From Labrys monachus (GTDB lineage: Bacteria > Pseudomonadota > Alphaproteobacteria > Rhizobiales > Labraceae), in contig NZ_JAUSVK010000001.1 of NCBI RefSeq assembly GCF_030814655.1, positions 6,517,001 to 6,581,000 on the forward strand: a stretch of DNA of 64,000 nt, in the 5' to 3' direction. The position numbers were made by a program, and so were the translations under genes. This document shows, in pieces, positions 8,677 to 17,647 of this stretch (position 1 is the first letter of the stretch; each line of letters opens with the position of its first letter). The notes below the pieces were generated by a model that worked only from the letters and a program-made list of their open reading frames with translations, was not told the DNA's origin and made no database searches.

Positions 8677-9333
8677 TTATTTTTGCTGTTCGGGCCGATT
8701 CGGCACCAGGCCGGCCCCCCTGGCCCTCAGGGCCGTCGACGAGGTGGCGTCGAGCGGGGCATGGAGGAACACCCAGGCCGGCGGCGCGCGGCGCTTGAGG
8801 GTGCGCGCGGCGTGCTCGGGCAGGCGCCAGGGAGCGAAGGCGCGGGCCGCCTTGGCGAGCGGCCCCTTGGTGGTGGCGCCCGGCCGGGCGACCACGGCGA
8901 TCGGCATGGTCCGCGCGATGCCGCGCCAATGCTGCCAGCGATGGAAGGAGGCGAGGTTGTCGGCGCCCATGATCCAGATGAAGGTCACGCCCGGACAGCG
9001 GCGCGCGAGCCAGCGGATGGTGTCATAGGTGTAGCGGGTATGGATCGCCGCCTCGACGCCGGTGACGACGATGCGCGGATCGGCGGCGATGCGGCGGGCC
9101 GCGGCCACGCGCATTTCGAGCGGCGGCAGCCCGTCATTGTCCTTGAGCGGGTTGCCCGGCGTCACCAGCCACCAGATGCGGTCGAGCCCCAGCCGCGTCA
9201 GCGCGACGAGGCTGGCATGGCGGTGCCCTTCATGCGGCGGGTTGAAGGTGCCGCCGAACAGCCCGATCGTCATGCCCTGCGAGAAGGGCGGCAGGCGGCG
9301 GGCATCGGCCGGCGAGGGGAGGACAGGGTGCAT
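8677..9333 (-). CDS. nadD: Nicotinate-nucleotide adenylyltransferase
   Basis: The protein has 218 residues. The ATG at 9333 places 19 residues before the nucleotidyltransferase strand GLFGGTFNPPHEGHRHAS, whose HxGH-type motif binds ATP. It converts nicotinate mononucleotide to deaminated NAD in NAD synthesis. Other family blocks: WWLVTPGNPLK, FIWIMGADNLASFHRW and the C-terminal SSTALRARG (usually SST-x-IR). It heads the nadD-rsfS-rlmH block. Confidence 0.95.
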   Translation of the reverse strand: MHPVLPSPADARRLPPFSQGMTIGLFGGTFNPPHEGHRHASLVALTRLGLDRIWWLVTPGNPLKDNDGLPPLEMRVAAARRIAADPRIVVTGVEAAIHTRYTYDTIRWLARRCPGVTFIWIMGADNLASFHRWQHWRGIARTMPIAVVARPGATTKGPLAKAARAFAPWRLPEHAARTLKRRAPPAWVFLHAPLDATSSTALRARGAGLVPNRPEQQK

Positions 9334-9363
9334 CGATCGGCTTCGCGCGTTGCTCCGAACGAG

Positions 9364-9434
9364 CGAGGCGCCACCTCGCGCAAGGTGGCGCCTTCGCCGC
9401 ATCCAGGCCTCTTTCCCGCAAGGGAGGGGCAGGT
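9364..9434. repeat. Two intergenic hairpins upstream of nadD
   Basis: A perfect 9-bp inverted repeat (GGCGCCACC at 9367-9375, GGTGGCGCC at 9384-9392) is followed by CCTCTTTCCCGCAAGGGAGG, a decayed relative of hairpin repeat A. Both lie in the 213-bp gap between nadD and leuC. Confidence 0.55.
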
Positions 9435-9515
9435 GACGTCCGCGCCCCGGATCAATCGCGATCTCACCGAATCGCGATTTTCTCCAACTCGTCGGTCGGA
9501 CGCCTTTCCTTAATC

Positions 9516-9535
9516 GAAAAGTCCATCGACTTTTC
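9516..9535 (-). terminator. Hairpin immediately after leuC
   Basis: The perfect 8-bp arms GAAAAGTC and GACTTTTC with a 4-base loop lie 11 bases past the leuC stop. No clear U run follows on the leuC strand, so it may be a terminator or an RNA-stabilising 3' hairpin. Confidence 0.4.
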
Positions 9536-9546
9536 CGGAAAATGCC

Positions 9547-10968
9547 TCAGGCGTGCAAGGACGCCTTGTCCCATTCGCGGATGTCGACGAAATGGCCGGC
9601 GATCGCCGCGGCCGCCGCCATTTGCGGCGAGACCAGATGCGTGCGGCCCTTATAGCCTTGCCGTCCCTCGAAATTGCGGTTCGAGGTCGAGGCGCAGCGC
9701 TCGCCCGGCTTCAGCTTGTCGGCGTTCATGGCCAAGCACATCGAGCAGCCCGGTTCGCGCCAGTCGAAGCCGGCGGCGCGGAAGATCTTGTCGAGACCTT
9801 CGGCCTCGGCCTGCATCTTCACCAGGCCCGAGCCCGGCACGATCATGGCATCGACATTGGCGTTGACGGTCTTGCCGGCGACGATGCCGGCGACGGCGCG
9901 CAGATCCTCGATGCGGCCATTGGTGCAGGAGCCGATGAACACGCGGTCGAGCTTGAGGTCGATGATCTTCTCGCCGCCCTTGAGGCCCATATAGGCGAGG
10001 GCCCGCTCGATCGACACGCGCTTGTGCTCGTTGGCGGCATCGTCGGGATGGGGCACCGTGCCGGTGATCGAGGCGACGTCCTGCGGGCTGGTGCCCCAGG
10101 TGACGATCGGCGGCAGCGAGGCGGCGTCGAGCCGGACCTCGCGGTCGAACACGGCGCCTTCCTCGGTGTAGAGCGTCTGCCAATAGGCCAGAGCCTGCTC
10201 CCAGGCATCGCCCTTCGGCGCCTTGGGCCGGTCCTTCAGATAGGCATAGGTCTTCTCGTCCGGCGCGATCAGGCCGGCGCGCGCGCCGCCTTCGATCGAC
10301 ATGTTGCACACCGTCATGCGCCCTTCCATCGAGAGGGCGCGGATCGCCTCGCCGGCATATTCGAGCACGTGGCCGGTGCCGCCGGCGGTACCGATCTCGC
10401 CGATGATGGCGAGGATGATGTCCTTGGCGGTCACGCCGTCTGGCAGCTTGCCGTCGACGGTGACGCGCATGTTCTTCGCCTTCTTCTGGATCAGCGTCTG
10501 CGTGGCGAGCACATGCTCGACCTCGGAGGTGCCGATGCCGTGGGCGAGGGCGCCGAAGGCGCCATGCGTCGAGGTGTGGCTGTCGCCGCACACGATGGTG
10601 GTGCCCGGCAGAGTGAAGCCCTGCTCGGGGCCGACGATGTGCACGATGCCCTGGCGCGTGTCGCGCTCGGAATAATATTCGACGCCGAAATCGAGCGCGT
10701 TCTGGGCGAGGGTGTCGACCTGCATGGCGCTTTCGGGGTCGTCGATGCCCTTGGAGCGGTCCGTCGTCGGCACGTTGTGATCCACCACCGCCAGCGTGCG
10801 CTGGGGCGAATGCACCTTGCGGCCGGAGACGCGCAGGCCCTCGAAGGCCTGCGGGCTCGTCACCTCATGCACGAGATGGCGGTCGATATAGAGCAGGCTC
10901 GTCCCGTCCGGAGCGGTTTCGACGACGTGGTCGTCCCAGATCTTGTCGTAGAGCGTGCGGGGAGCCAT
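9547..10968 (-). CDS. leuC: 3-isopropylmalate dehydratase large subunit
   Basis: The protein has 473 residues, typical for LeuC. It isomerises 2-isopropylmalate to 3-isopropylmalate in leucine synthesis, together with the small subunit LeuD, which is not in this window. The three 4Fe-4S cysteines are present: Cys348 in FIGSCTNGR, and Cys408 and Cys411 in GCSMCLAMN. The aconitase signatures [17 protein letters not shown] and the N-terminal [11 protein letters not shown] are clear. It is monocistronic here; the nearest neighbours are not leucine genes. Confidence 0.97.
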   Translation of the reverse strand: MAPRTLYDKIWDDHVVETAPDGTSLLYIDRHLVHEVTSPQAFEGLRVSGRKVHSPQRTLAVVDHNVPTTDRSKGIDDPESAMQVDTLAQNALDFGVEYYSERDTRQGIVHIVGPEQGFTLPGTTIVCGDSHTSTHGAFGALAHGIGTSEVEHVLATQTLIQKKAKNMRVTVDGKLPDGVTAKDIILAIIGEIGTAGGTGHVLEYAGEAIRALSMEGRMTVCNMSIEGGARAGLIAPDEKTYAYLKDRPKAPKGDAWEQALAYWQTLYTEEGAVFDREVRLDAASLPPIVTWGTSPQDVASITGTVPHPDDAANEHKRVSIERALAYMGLKGGEKIIDLKLDRVFIGSCTNGRIEDLRAVAGIVAGKTVNANVDAMIVPGSGLVKMQAEAEGLDKIFRAAGFDWREPGCSMCLAMNADKLKPGERCASTSNRNFEGRQGYKGRTHLVSPQMAAAAAIAGHFVDIREWDKASLHA

Positions 10969-11088
10969 GGCATTTCCTGCATGTGACGTGAGTTTGACCG
11001 TGATTTAGCCAAAAGCGAGCCCCAGGAAAAGAGTGCAAAAACTAATAGCTTCGGTTGGGCCGGTCGCCTCGGGCGTTTGCCGGCCGTT

Positions 11089-11841
11089 TCAGGGCCCGGC
11101 GGTCACGCCCAGCATCGGGCCGAGGCTGCGCCAGCCGCCGACGGGCGGCAGGGGCGGGGCGTAGAGCGTGGAGATCGAGCCGTCGAGGAAGAGCGCGTTC
11201 TGGGTGCCGAGCCGGTCGCGGAACAGCCTGGCGAAGGCGTAGAAGCTCACCGGTTCGGTCGAGATCGCGAAGACCACCGTGCCGTCGTCGCGCACGCCGA
11301 CGCCGTTGCGGACCTTCTCCGAGGCACCGTCCGGCTGGAGCTTGGGGTGGATCTGGCCGTCGATCACCAGCATGGGGCCGGACTGGGTGGCGAAGGCGGG
11401 GTTGAGGCGGGCCTTGAGGAAGCGGCCGGTCTCCATCACCCCCGCCTTGCCGTCGCCGAAATAGAACACGCCGTTCGGCTTGAGATGGAAATTGCCGGCG
11501 CCGTTGCGCAGATTGGCCCGATGCAGCATGCGGCCGTTCTCGACATAGAGCCCGATGGGAGCGAGCGCGGTGTCGTACATGCCCGCATTCATGGCGAAGA
11601 CCAGCTTGCGGCCGGTGGCGGCCACCGCGTCGGCGAGCCGTTCGGTCGTCGCCAGCGGCATGCCGTCGGCGCCGCGCCAATAGAGCGAGAGCGCGTCGCT
11701 GCGCGGGTCGAACCGGCAGGCGACGTAATCGTGCCCGTCCTCGGTCAGGGGCTCGCAGCCGGCCCGCGCCGAGGCGGCGATGCCGGCGAGACAGGCGGCG
11801 AGCATGGCGCGGCAGGCGATCCAGCGCAGGAATGACGGCAA
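11089..11841 (-). CDS. Secreted phosphodiester glycosidase (NAGPA) family protein
   Basis: The protein has 250 residues. The N terminus is a signal peptide ending near ASARAG. The rest matches the phosphodiester glycosidase fold (YigE-like): KLVFAMNAGMYD, GLYVENGRML, GNFHLKPNGVFYF, ATQSGPMLVIDGQIHPKL and FLDGSISTLYAP. Homologues of the mammalian uncovering enzyme cleave GlcNAc-phosphodiesters; the bacterial substrate is unknown. It should act in the periplasm. It lies 247 bp from the convergent-free LysE gene and has no obvious functional partner. A distant start codon context leaves two possible N termini; the signal peptide supports this one. Confidence 0.8.
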   Translation of the reverse strand: MPSFLRWIACRAMLAACLAGIAASARAGCEPLTEDGHDYVACRFDPRSDALSLYWRGADGMPLATTERLADAVAATGRKLVFAMNAGMYDTALAPIGLYVENGRMLHRANLRNGAGNFHLKPNGVFYFGDGKAGVMETGRFLKARLNPAFATQSGPMLVIDGQIHPKLQPDGASEKVRNGVGVRDDGTVVFAISTEPVSFYAFARLFRDRLGTQNALFLDGSISTLYAPPLPPVGGWRSLGPMLGVTAGP

Positions 11842-11929
11842 CAGGAAACTCCCGGAACGAATCGGGCCGCAGCGCGCGGACCGCAGCTTGACGGCGGCTT
11901 ATACAAAAAGAACGGCCGGAGAAGAACGC

Positions 11930-12571
11930 TCAGCGCGCCTGCGTCGTCAGGATCTTGAACGCGAAGAGGCCGAACACGCCGGCGAAGGTGAAGTCGATGC
12001 CGCGCAGGACGCGCGGCCGGGCCTTCAGCCACGCCACCACCTTCTCGGCGCCGAGAATGAGGACAAAGGCGAGCGGCAAATTGATGGCGACGAAATAGAG
12101 GCCGAGGAAGAACAGCTTCTGCGCCGCATGCGGGTCGTTGGCCTGCACGAATTGCGGCAGGAAGGTCAGGAAGAACAGTACCACCTTCGGGTTGGTGATG
12201 TTGACGCCGAGCCCGAGCAGGAAGGTCGACCGGAAGCTTCCGGGCGGCTTGGCCTCCGCCTTGACGTTGAGGGCGGAGCCGGAGCGGATGGCGCTGAAGG
12301 CGAGCCAGAGGAGATAGAGGGCGCCGATGATCTTCATCGCCGCGAAGGCGGTGGCCGAGGCCGCGAGCAGGGCCGACAGGCCGATGGCGGCGAAGACGGT
12401 GTGGCAGACGCAGCCGACCTGCGTGCCGAGCATCGCCGCCGTGCCGCCGCGCCGGCCGCCGCTGATGGTCTTGGCGAGCCACAGGCTCATGTCGGGGCCG
12501 GGCGTGACGAAGAGCAGCACGCAGGCCAGCGAATACAGCACGAAAGTGTGGGAATCGGGAAGAAAGTCCAT
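11930..12571 (-). CDS. LysE family amino-acid exporter
   Basis: The protein has 213 residues and six predicted membrane segments. The ATG at 12571 follows GAGGGACC. The RhtB/LysE signature is present: CVLLFVTPGPDMSLWLAKTI near the N terminus with the family's TPGP, and LGLGVNITNPKVVLFFLTFLPQF in the middle. Members export amino acids or related small molecules by proton exchange; the substrate cannot be inferred. It lies 98 bp downstream of the RhaD-type gene on the same strand and could be read with it. Confidence 0.88.
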   Translation of the reverse strand: MDFLPDSHTFVLYSLACVLLFVTPGPDMSLWLAKTISGGRRGGTAAMLGTQVGCVCHTVFAAIGLSALLAASATAFAAMKIIGALYLLWLAFSAIRSGSALNVKAEAKPPGSFRSTFLLGLGVNITNPKVVLFFLTFLPQFVQANDPHAAQKLFFLGLYFVAINLPLAFVLILGAEKVVAWLKARPRVLRGIDFTFAGVFGLFAFKILTTQAR

Positions 12572-12669
12572 CGGGGTCGGTCCCTCGGCATCGGCGGCCA
12601 TGGGTGCTACACCCGGCGCGGCTTTTGCGAAAGGGGGAGGGCGGTCGTCTTCTCCCAGGAGATTCGCTG

Positions 12670-14754
12670 TCAGCGCGAAAAGCTCACCGCATTGCCGGCG
12701 TCGACGTTGAGGAAATTGCCGGTCGACTTGGCCGAGAGGTCGGAGGCGAAGAAGTAGACGGCCTCGGCGACGTCCTCGGGGAAGACCGAGCGCTGCAGCA
12801 GCGAGCGCTTGCGGTAGAATTCCTCCAGATCGTCCTCCGCGATCCGGTTGGAGGCGGCGCGCTGCTGGCGCCATTCGCCCTGCCAGATCCGGGAGCCGCG
12901 CAGCACCGCATCAGGGTTGACGACGTTGACGCGGATGCCGAGGGGGGCCCCTTCGAGCGCCATGCAGCGCGCGAGATGGATCTCGGCCGCCTTGGCGGTG
13001 CAATAGGCCGAGGCGCCGGCCGAGGCGGCGACGCCGTTCTTGGAGGCGATGAAGACGAGCGAGCCGCCATTGCCCTGGCGCTTCATCAGGCGGTAGCCTT
13101 CGCGCGCCACCAGGAAATAGCCGGTGGCGAGGATCGAGATGTTGCGGTTCCACAGTTCCAGCGTGGTGTCCTCCACCGGCGCCGCCGAGGAGATGCCAGC
13201 ATTGTTGACGACGATGTCGAGGCCGCCGAAGGCCCGCACCGTCTGCTCGAAGGAGGCGATCACCGCGGCCTCGTCGGTGACGTCGACCCTGACGCCGCGC
13301 ACGACGTCGCGCCCGAACGTCTTGCCGAAGGCGGCGACGCTCTCGTCGAGCGCAGCCTGGTCGATGTCGGCGAGCACGACGCAGGCGCCCTCCGCCATCA
13401 GCCGGGCCGCGATGGCGCTGCCGATGCCGCCGGCGCCGCCGGTGACGAGGGCGATGCGGCCGGCCAGGCTCTTGGGCTTGGGCATGCGCTGGAGCTTGGC
13501 TTCCTCCAGCAGCCAATATTCGATGTCGAAGGCTTCCTGCTCGGGCAGGCCGACATAGGTGTCGACGCCGGTCGCCCCGCGCATGACGTTGATGGCGTTC
13601 ACATAGAATTCGCCGGCGACGCGGGCCGTGGCCTTGTCGGCGGCGAAGGAGATCATGCCGACGCCCGGGACGAGATAGATCACGGCGTTGGGATCGCGCA
13701 TGGCGGGGGAGTCGGGGTGCCTGCAGCGCTCGTAATAGGCGGCGTAGCCGGCGCGATAGTCGCCGATCAGGCCGTCGAGCGCCTCGACCGTGGCCTCGAC
13801 GCCGCGGGCGGGATCGAAGGGGACGATCAGCGGCCGGATCTTGGTGCGCAGGAAATGGTCGGGGCAGGAGGTGCCGAGCGGCGCCAGCGCCTCCAGCGCG
13901 TTGGCGTTCACGAATTCCAGCACTTCCGGTGCGTCGGTGAAATGGCCGGCCTTGGCCCGTTCCCTGCCGATGCGGCCGCGGATCTCCGGCATCAGCCGGG
14001 TGGCGACGGCGGCGCGCTCCTCGGGCGCGAGGGCCGGCGTCTTCTCGCCGCCGAAGGCCGGCTGCCTCGCATTCGCCTCGATCCAGTCGGCCGCCTTCTG
14101 GATGATGCGCAGCGTGGTGCGGTAGCATTCCCGCGCGTCGTCGTCCCAGGTGAAGAGGCCGTGGCCGCCGAGCACGACACCGACCAGATGCGGATTCTCG
14201 GCCGCGAGCGTGCCGAGCTTGAGGCCGAGATCGAAGCCGGGGCGCTGCCAGGGCAGATAGCCGATCTCGCCGCCGAAGATCTCCGCCGTGAGCTTTTCCG
14301 AATTCTGCGAGGCCGCGATGGCGATCACCGCGTCGGGATGGACGTGGTCGACATGGATCTTCGGCACGAAGGCATGCAGGGGGGTGTCGATCGAGGCAGC
14401 GCGCGGATTGAGGTCGAAGGTGCAGTGCGGCAGGTAGCCGACCATCTCGTCCTCGTGCTCGATGCCGCGATAGAGGCCCTTGAGGGCTTCGAGCCTGTCG
14501 AGATAGAGGGTCGAGAAGCCGTCGAGCTTCATCGAGCCGATGTCGCCGCCCGAGCCCTTGACCCAGAGCACGGTGACCTCGCCGCGGGTCAAGGGATCGG
14601 TCGCCTTCACCTTGGCCGACGTGTTGCCGCCGCCGAAATTGGTGATGCGCAGATCGGATCCCAAGAGGTTCGAGCGGTAGAGCAGCTTGCCCGGCTCGTC
14701 CAGCGTGGCGGCGACGTTGTCGTCCCAGAGATCGGCGAGTTTTCCTGAAGCCAT
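12670..14754 (-). CDS. rhaD: Bifunctional rhamnulose-1-phosphate aldolase/lactaldehyde dehydrogenase (RhaD type)
   Basis: The protein has 694 residues and two domains. The first ~400 residues are a class II aldolase domain (NFGGGNTSAKV, then HVDHVHPDAVIAIA with zinc-binding histidines and GGHGLFTWDDDA). The C-terminal ~250 are a short-chain dehydrogenase with VTGGAGGIGSAIAARLMAEG and the catalytic pair in SAYCTAKAAE. This fusion is the rhizobial RhaD, which splits rhamnulose-1-phosphate to dihydroxyacetone phosphate and lactaldehyde and oxidises the latter. It faces the DeoR gene across a shared operator region. No rhamnose isomerase is in the window, so the sugar could be another deoxyhexulose. 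Confidence 0.82.
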   Translation of the reverse strand: MASGKLADLWDDNVAATLDEPGKLLYRSNLLGSDLRITNFGGGNTSAKVKATDPLTRGEVTVLWVKGSGGDIGSMKLDGFSTLYLDRLEALKGLYRGIEHEDEMVGYLPHCTFDLNPRAASIDTPLHAFVPKIHVDHVHPDAVIAIAASQNSEKLTAEIFGGEIGYLPWQRPGFDLGLKLGTLAAENPHLVGVVLGGHGLFTWDDDARECYRTTLRIIQKAADWIEANARQPAFGGEKTPALAPEERAAVATRLMPEIRGRIGRERAKAGHFTDAPEVLEFVNANALEALAPLGTSCPDHFLRTKIRPLIVPFDPARGVEATVEALDGLIGDYRAGYAAYYERCRHPDSPAMRDPNAVIYLVPGVGMISFAADKATARVAGEFYVNAINVMRGATGVDTYVGLPEQEAFDIEYWLLEEAKLQRMPKPKSLAGRIALVTGGAGGIGSAIAARLMAEGACVVLADIDQAALDESVAAFGKTFGRDVVRGVRVDVTDEAAVIASFEQTVRAFGGLDIVVNNAGISSAAPVEDTTLELWNRNISILATGYFLVAREGYRLMKRQGNGGSLVFIASKNGVAASAGASAYCTAKAAEIHLARCMALEGAPLGIRVNVVNPDAVLRGSRIWQGEWRQQRAASNRIAEDDLEEFYRKRSLLQRSVFPEDVAEAVYFFASDLSAKSTGNFLNVDAGNAVSFSR

Positions 14755-14855
14755 CGGAGCGATCCTCGAAGTGGAAGCAGAGCCTGCGCGGACCGGCAGG
14801 CCGGTCGTTTTCGGCGCGGACGATAGGAAGGCCGGCGGTCACGGTCAATCATAAG

Positions 14856-14925
14856 CGCTCATGATGCGGCGCAAAATCTTCTGGTTGCGGCGCAAGATCG
14901 CTCATGAAGTTGACATCGATGAGCG
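14856..14925. promoter_or_regulatory. Operator repeats between rhaD and the deoR-type gene
   Basis: The region holds two copies of TGCGGCGCAA(A/G)ATC starting 21 bp apart (14865, 14886), two copies of CGCTCATGA (14856, 14899) and an inverted GATGAGCG near 14919. A TTGACA box lies at 14910-14915. The helical spacing and symmetry suggest binding sites for the DeoR regulator encoded next door, controlling both divergent genes. Confidence 0.55.
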
Positions 14926-14957
14926 TTTGCGCAAGGTTGTGAGCGATTGGAGGGCCG

Positions 14958-15728
14958 ATGCACGAGCAGGAGCGCTGGCAGACCATTCTCACCCTCGTGC
15001 GCGAGCGCCCGATCGTCTCGGCGCGGGACCTGGCCGAGATCACGCAGGCCTCGGCGGCGACGCTCCGGCGCGACCTGGCGCGCCTCGCCGCGCGCGGGCT
15101 GGTGCGCCGCGTCCATGGCGGCGTGCAGGCGATCGGCGGCGGCGGGGCGCGGCTGGAGGCGCGCCGCTTCGACGTCAGCCAGGGCCTGTTCGCCGAACGC
15201 AAGCGCGCCATCGCCCGCCGGGCCGTGGCCCTGTGCCGGGATGGCGAATCGATCATCATCAACGGCGGCTCGACGACGTTCCACATGGTCGAGTTCCTGC
15301 GCGCCGCGCGCCTGCAGATCCTCACCAATTCCTTCCCGATCGCCGAGGCCCTGGTGCGCCAGAGCGACAACCGCATCATCCTGCCGGGCGGCGAGGTCTA
15401 TCGCGACCAGAACATTATCCTGTCGCCCTTCGACGAAGATTCGATCCAGCACTACACGGCATCGAAAATGTTCATGAGCGCCATGTCGATCGGCCCGCTC
15501 GGCCTCGTCGAGAGCGATCCGCTCATCGCCCGCGCCGAGGCCAAGCTCCTCAGCCGCGCGGCCGACCTCGTCGTGCTCGCCGATTCCTCGAAATTCGAGC
15601 CGCGCGGCTCGATCGCGGTCGCCCCGCTCTCCCGCATCCGGCGGCTGATCACCGACGACGGCGCGCCGGACGCCGCCTTCGCCATGCTGCGCGAGGCGGG
15701 CGTGGAGGTCGAGGTGGCGGGAGGGTAG
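14958..15728 (+). CDS. DeoR family transcriptional regulator
   Basis: The protein has 256 residues. The N-terminal winged helix-turn-helix is typical of DeoR (ERWQTILTLVRERPIVSARD, then ASAATLRRDLARLAARGLVRRVHGG). The C-terminal sugar-phosphate sensor domain carries GGSTTFHMVEFL, ILTNSFPIAEAL, ILPGGEVYRDQN and LADSSKFEPRG. GGAGG precedes the ATG. It is divergent from rhaD and upstream of two FGGY kinases, the arrangement of rhizobial RhaR, so it likely represses the locus until a phosphorylated sugar intermediate binds. Confidence 0.9.
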   Translation: MHEQERWQTILTLVRERPIVSARDLAEITQASAATLRRDLARLAARGLVRRVHGGVQAIGGGGARLEARRFDVSQGLFAERKRAIARRAVALCRDGESIIINGGSTTFHMVEFLRAARLQILTNSFPIAEALVRQSDNRIILPGGEVYRDQNIILSPFDEDSIQHYTASKMFMSAMSIGPLGLVESDPLIARAEAKLLSRAADLVVLADSSKFEPRGSIAVAPLSRIRRLITDDGAPDAAFAMLREAGVEVEVAGG

Positions 15729-15913
15729 GCCGATTCGGCATCCCCATGATTTCCATCATATCCATGTCTTCGTTCGCGAGGCCGACGTGATCCTGGCCTG
15801 CTTCATGTGAAACCCCGGTTCCGTGCCCGGGTCCAGGAGGCCTCCGGCCTTCTGCGATTGCGAATCAGGCGCCAAGATCGGAAGCCGTTCGAAACGGACG
15901 GGGAGCGCAGCTT

Positions 15914-17545
15914 ATGGCCGAGCAATTCTTCATGGGCGTCGATGTCGGCACCGGATCGGCCCGGGCCGGCGTGTTCGACGGTGCCGGCACTCTTCTCGGC
16001 GCGTCGAAGCAGGCCATCGCCATCTGGCACGAGGCGGGCGACATCGCCGAGCAGTCCTCCGAGGATATCTGGCGCGCCGTCTGCGAGGCGGCGAAGGGCG
16101 CCATGGCGATCGCCGGGATCGCGCCCGCCGCCGTCGCGGGCATCGGCTTCGACGCCACCTGCTCGCTGGTCGTCGTCGACCGCCAGGGCCGGCCGCTGCC
16201 GGTCGGCGCCTCGGGCGATGCCGAGCGCAACATCATCGTGTGGATGGATCATCGCGCCCTCGACCAGACCCGGCGTATCAACGAGACGCATGCGGACGTG
16301 CTGCGCTATGTCGGCGGCGTGATCTCGCCGGAAATGGAGACGCCGAAGCTGCTGTGGCTGAAGGAGAACAAGCCGGCGGTGTTCGCCGCCGCGGGCTGGT
16401 TCTTCGACCTGCCGGACTATCTGAGCTGGCGGGCGACCGGCAGCCTCGACCGCTCGGCCTGCACCGTCACCTGCAAGTGGACCTATCTCGCCCATGAGAA
16501 GCGCTGGGACGCCGGCTATTTCCACCGCATCGGCCTCGGCGAGCTCGCCGACGAGGGCTTTGCCCGCATCGGCGACCGCATCGTCGACGTCGCCACGCCG
16601 CTCGGCGCGGGACTGACGGCGCAGGCGGCCGCCGACCTCGGCCTCGTGCCCGGCATCGCCGTCGGCGCCTCGCTGATCGACGCCCATGCCGGCGGGGTCG
16701 GCACGGTGGGCGCCGCCGGGCCGGACGACGCAGCCGCGGCGGTGACGAGCCGCCTCGCCTATGTCTTCGGCACCTCGGCCTGCACGATGGCGACCACGAA
16801 GGAGCCCGCCTTCGTGCCGGGGGTGTGGGGACCCTATTATTCGGCGATGGTGCCGGGGCTCTGGCTCAACGAGGGCGGCCAGTCGGCGGCCGGCGCGGCG
16901 CTCGACCATCTGCTGACGCTGCATCCGGCCCATGCCGAGGCGGCGAAGGCGGCGCGCGAGGCGGGCCAGCCGCTGCTCGCCTGGCTGGAAGGCCGGGCCG
17001 TCGCGCATGCCGGAAGCGCCGGCGAGGCGGTGCGGCGGGCCGCGAACGTCCATGTCGTCCCCGAATTCCTCGGCAATCGCGCGCCCTATGCCGATCCCGA
17101 CGCGCGGGCGGTGATCGCCGGCCTCGGCCTCGATGCGGATCTCCAAAGCCTGGTCACGCTCTATGTGGCCGGCCTGTGCGGCCTCGCCTATGGCGCGCGG
17201 CAGATCGTCGAGGCGATGGCGGCCAAGGGCATCGCGCTCGAGCAGATCATCATCAGCGGCGGCGCGGCGCAGAGCCCGCTGGTGCGCCAGATCATCGCGG
17301 ACGCCACCGGCCTCGAGGTCGCGGTCGCCGATACGCCCGAGCCGGTGCTGCTCGGCGCCGCGATGCTCGGTGCGGTGGCGGGCGGCGCCTTTGCCGGCCT
17401 CGGCGAGGCGATGGGCGGCATGTCGCGCCTCGGCGAGGTCAGGGCACCCGCCGGCGGCGCGGCCGGCGCGCTGCACGACGCGCGCTTCAAGGTCTACCAA
17501 TTGCTGCAGGCGGCCGGGCGCGAGGCCCGCAGGATCATGGCGTGA
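15914..17545 (+). CDS. FGGY-family pentulose kinase
   Basis: The protein has 543 residues. It has the FGGY kinase actin-like fold: GVDVGTGSARAGVFD binds ATP phosphates, IVWMDHRA is the sugar-site block, and the C-terminal IIISGGAAQSPLVRQIIADATG is the second nucleotide motif. The pattern GGVISPEMETPKLLWLKENKP and GASLIDAHAGGVG match the D-ribulokinase (YDR109C-like) subfamily. It phosphorylates a ketose in the cytosol. It follows deoR by 185 bp. The true substrate is unknown; the L-ribulokinase branch is the alternative. Confidence 0.85.
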   Translation: MAEQFFMGVDVGTGSARAGVFDGAGTLLGASKQAIAIWHEAGDIAEQSSEDIWRAVCEAAKGAMAIAGIAPAAVAGIGFDATCSLVVVDRQGRPLPVGASGDAERNIIVWMDHRALDQTRRINETHADVLRYVGGVISPEMETPKLLWLKENKPAVFAAAGWFFDLPDYLSWRATGSLDRSACTVTCKWTYLAHEKRWDAGYFHRIGLGELADEGFARIGDRIVDVATPLGAGLTAQAAADLGLVPGIAVGASLIDAHAGGVGTVGAAGPDDAAAAVTSRLAYVFGTSACTMATTKEPAFVPGVWGPYYSAMVPGLWLNEGGQSAAGAALDHLLTLHPAHAEAAKAAREAGQPLLAWLEGRAVAHAGSAGEAVRRAANVHVVPEFLGNRAPYADPDARAVIAGLGLDADLQSLVTLYVAGLCGLAYGARQIVEAMAAKGIALEQIIISGGAAQSPLVRQIIADATGLEVAVADTPEPVLLGAAMLGAVAGGAFAGLGEAMGGMSRLGEVRAPAGGAAGALHDARFKVYQLLQAAGREARRIMA

Positions 17546-17647
17546 GGCGGGGCCGAAACCTTGGTAACGTCACGTTTGAAAAGAACATGGCATTGGGATG
17601 AGATGCCGGCGGCCGCTGATTCGGCCGCTCGAACGGACGGAGCCCCC

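Noticed and set aside
12604-14748. 714-residue frame antisense to rhaD
   Set aside because: The rhaD frame has aldolase and SDR motifs; the antisense translation has none.
17561-17647. N-terminal extension of the orphan binding protein
   Set aside because: An upstream in-frame start exists, but it would bury the twin-arginine signal that begins just after 17648.
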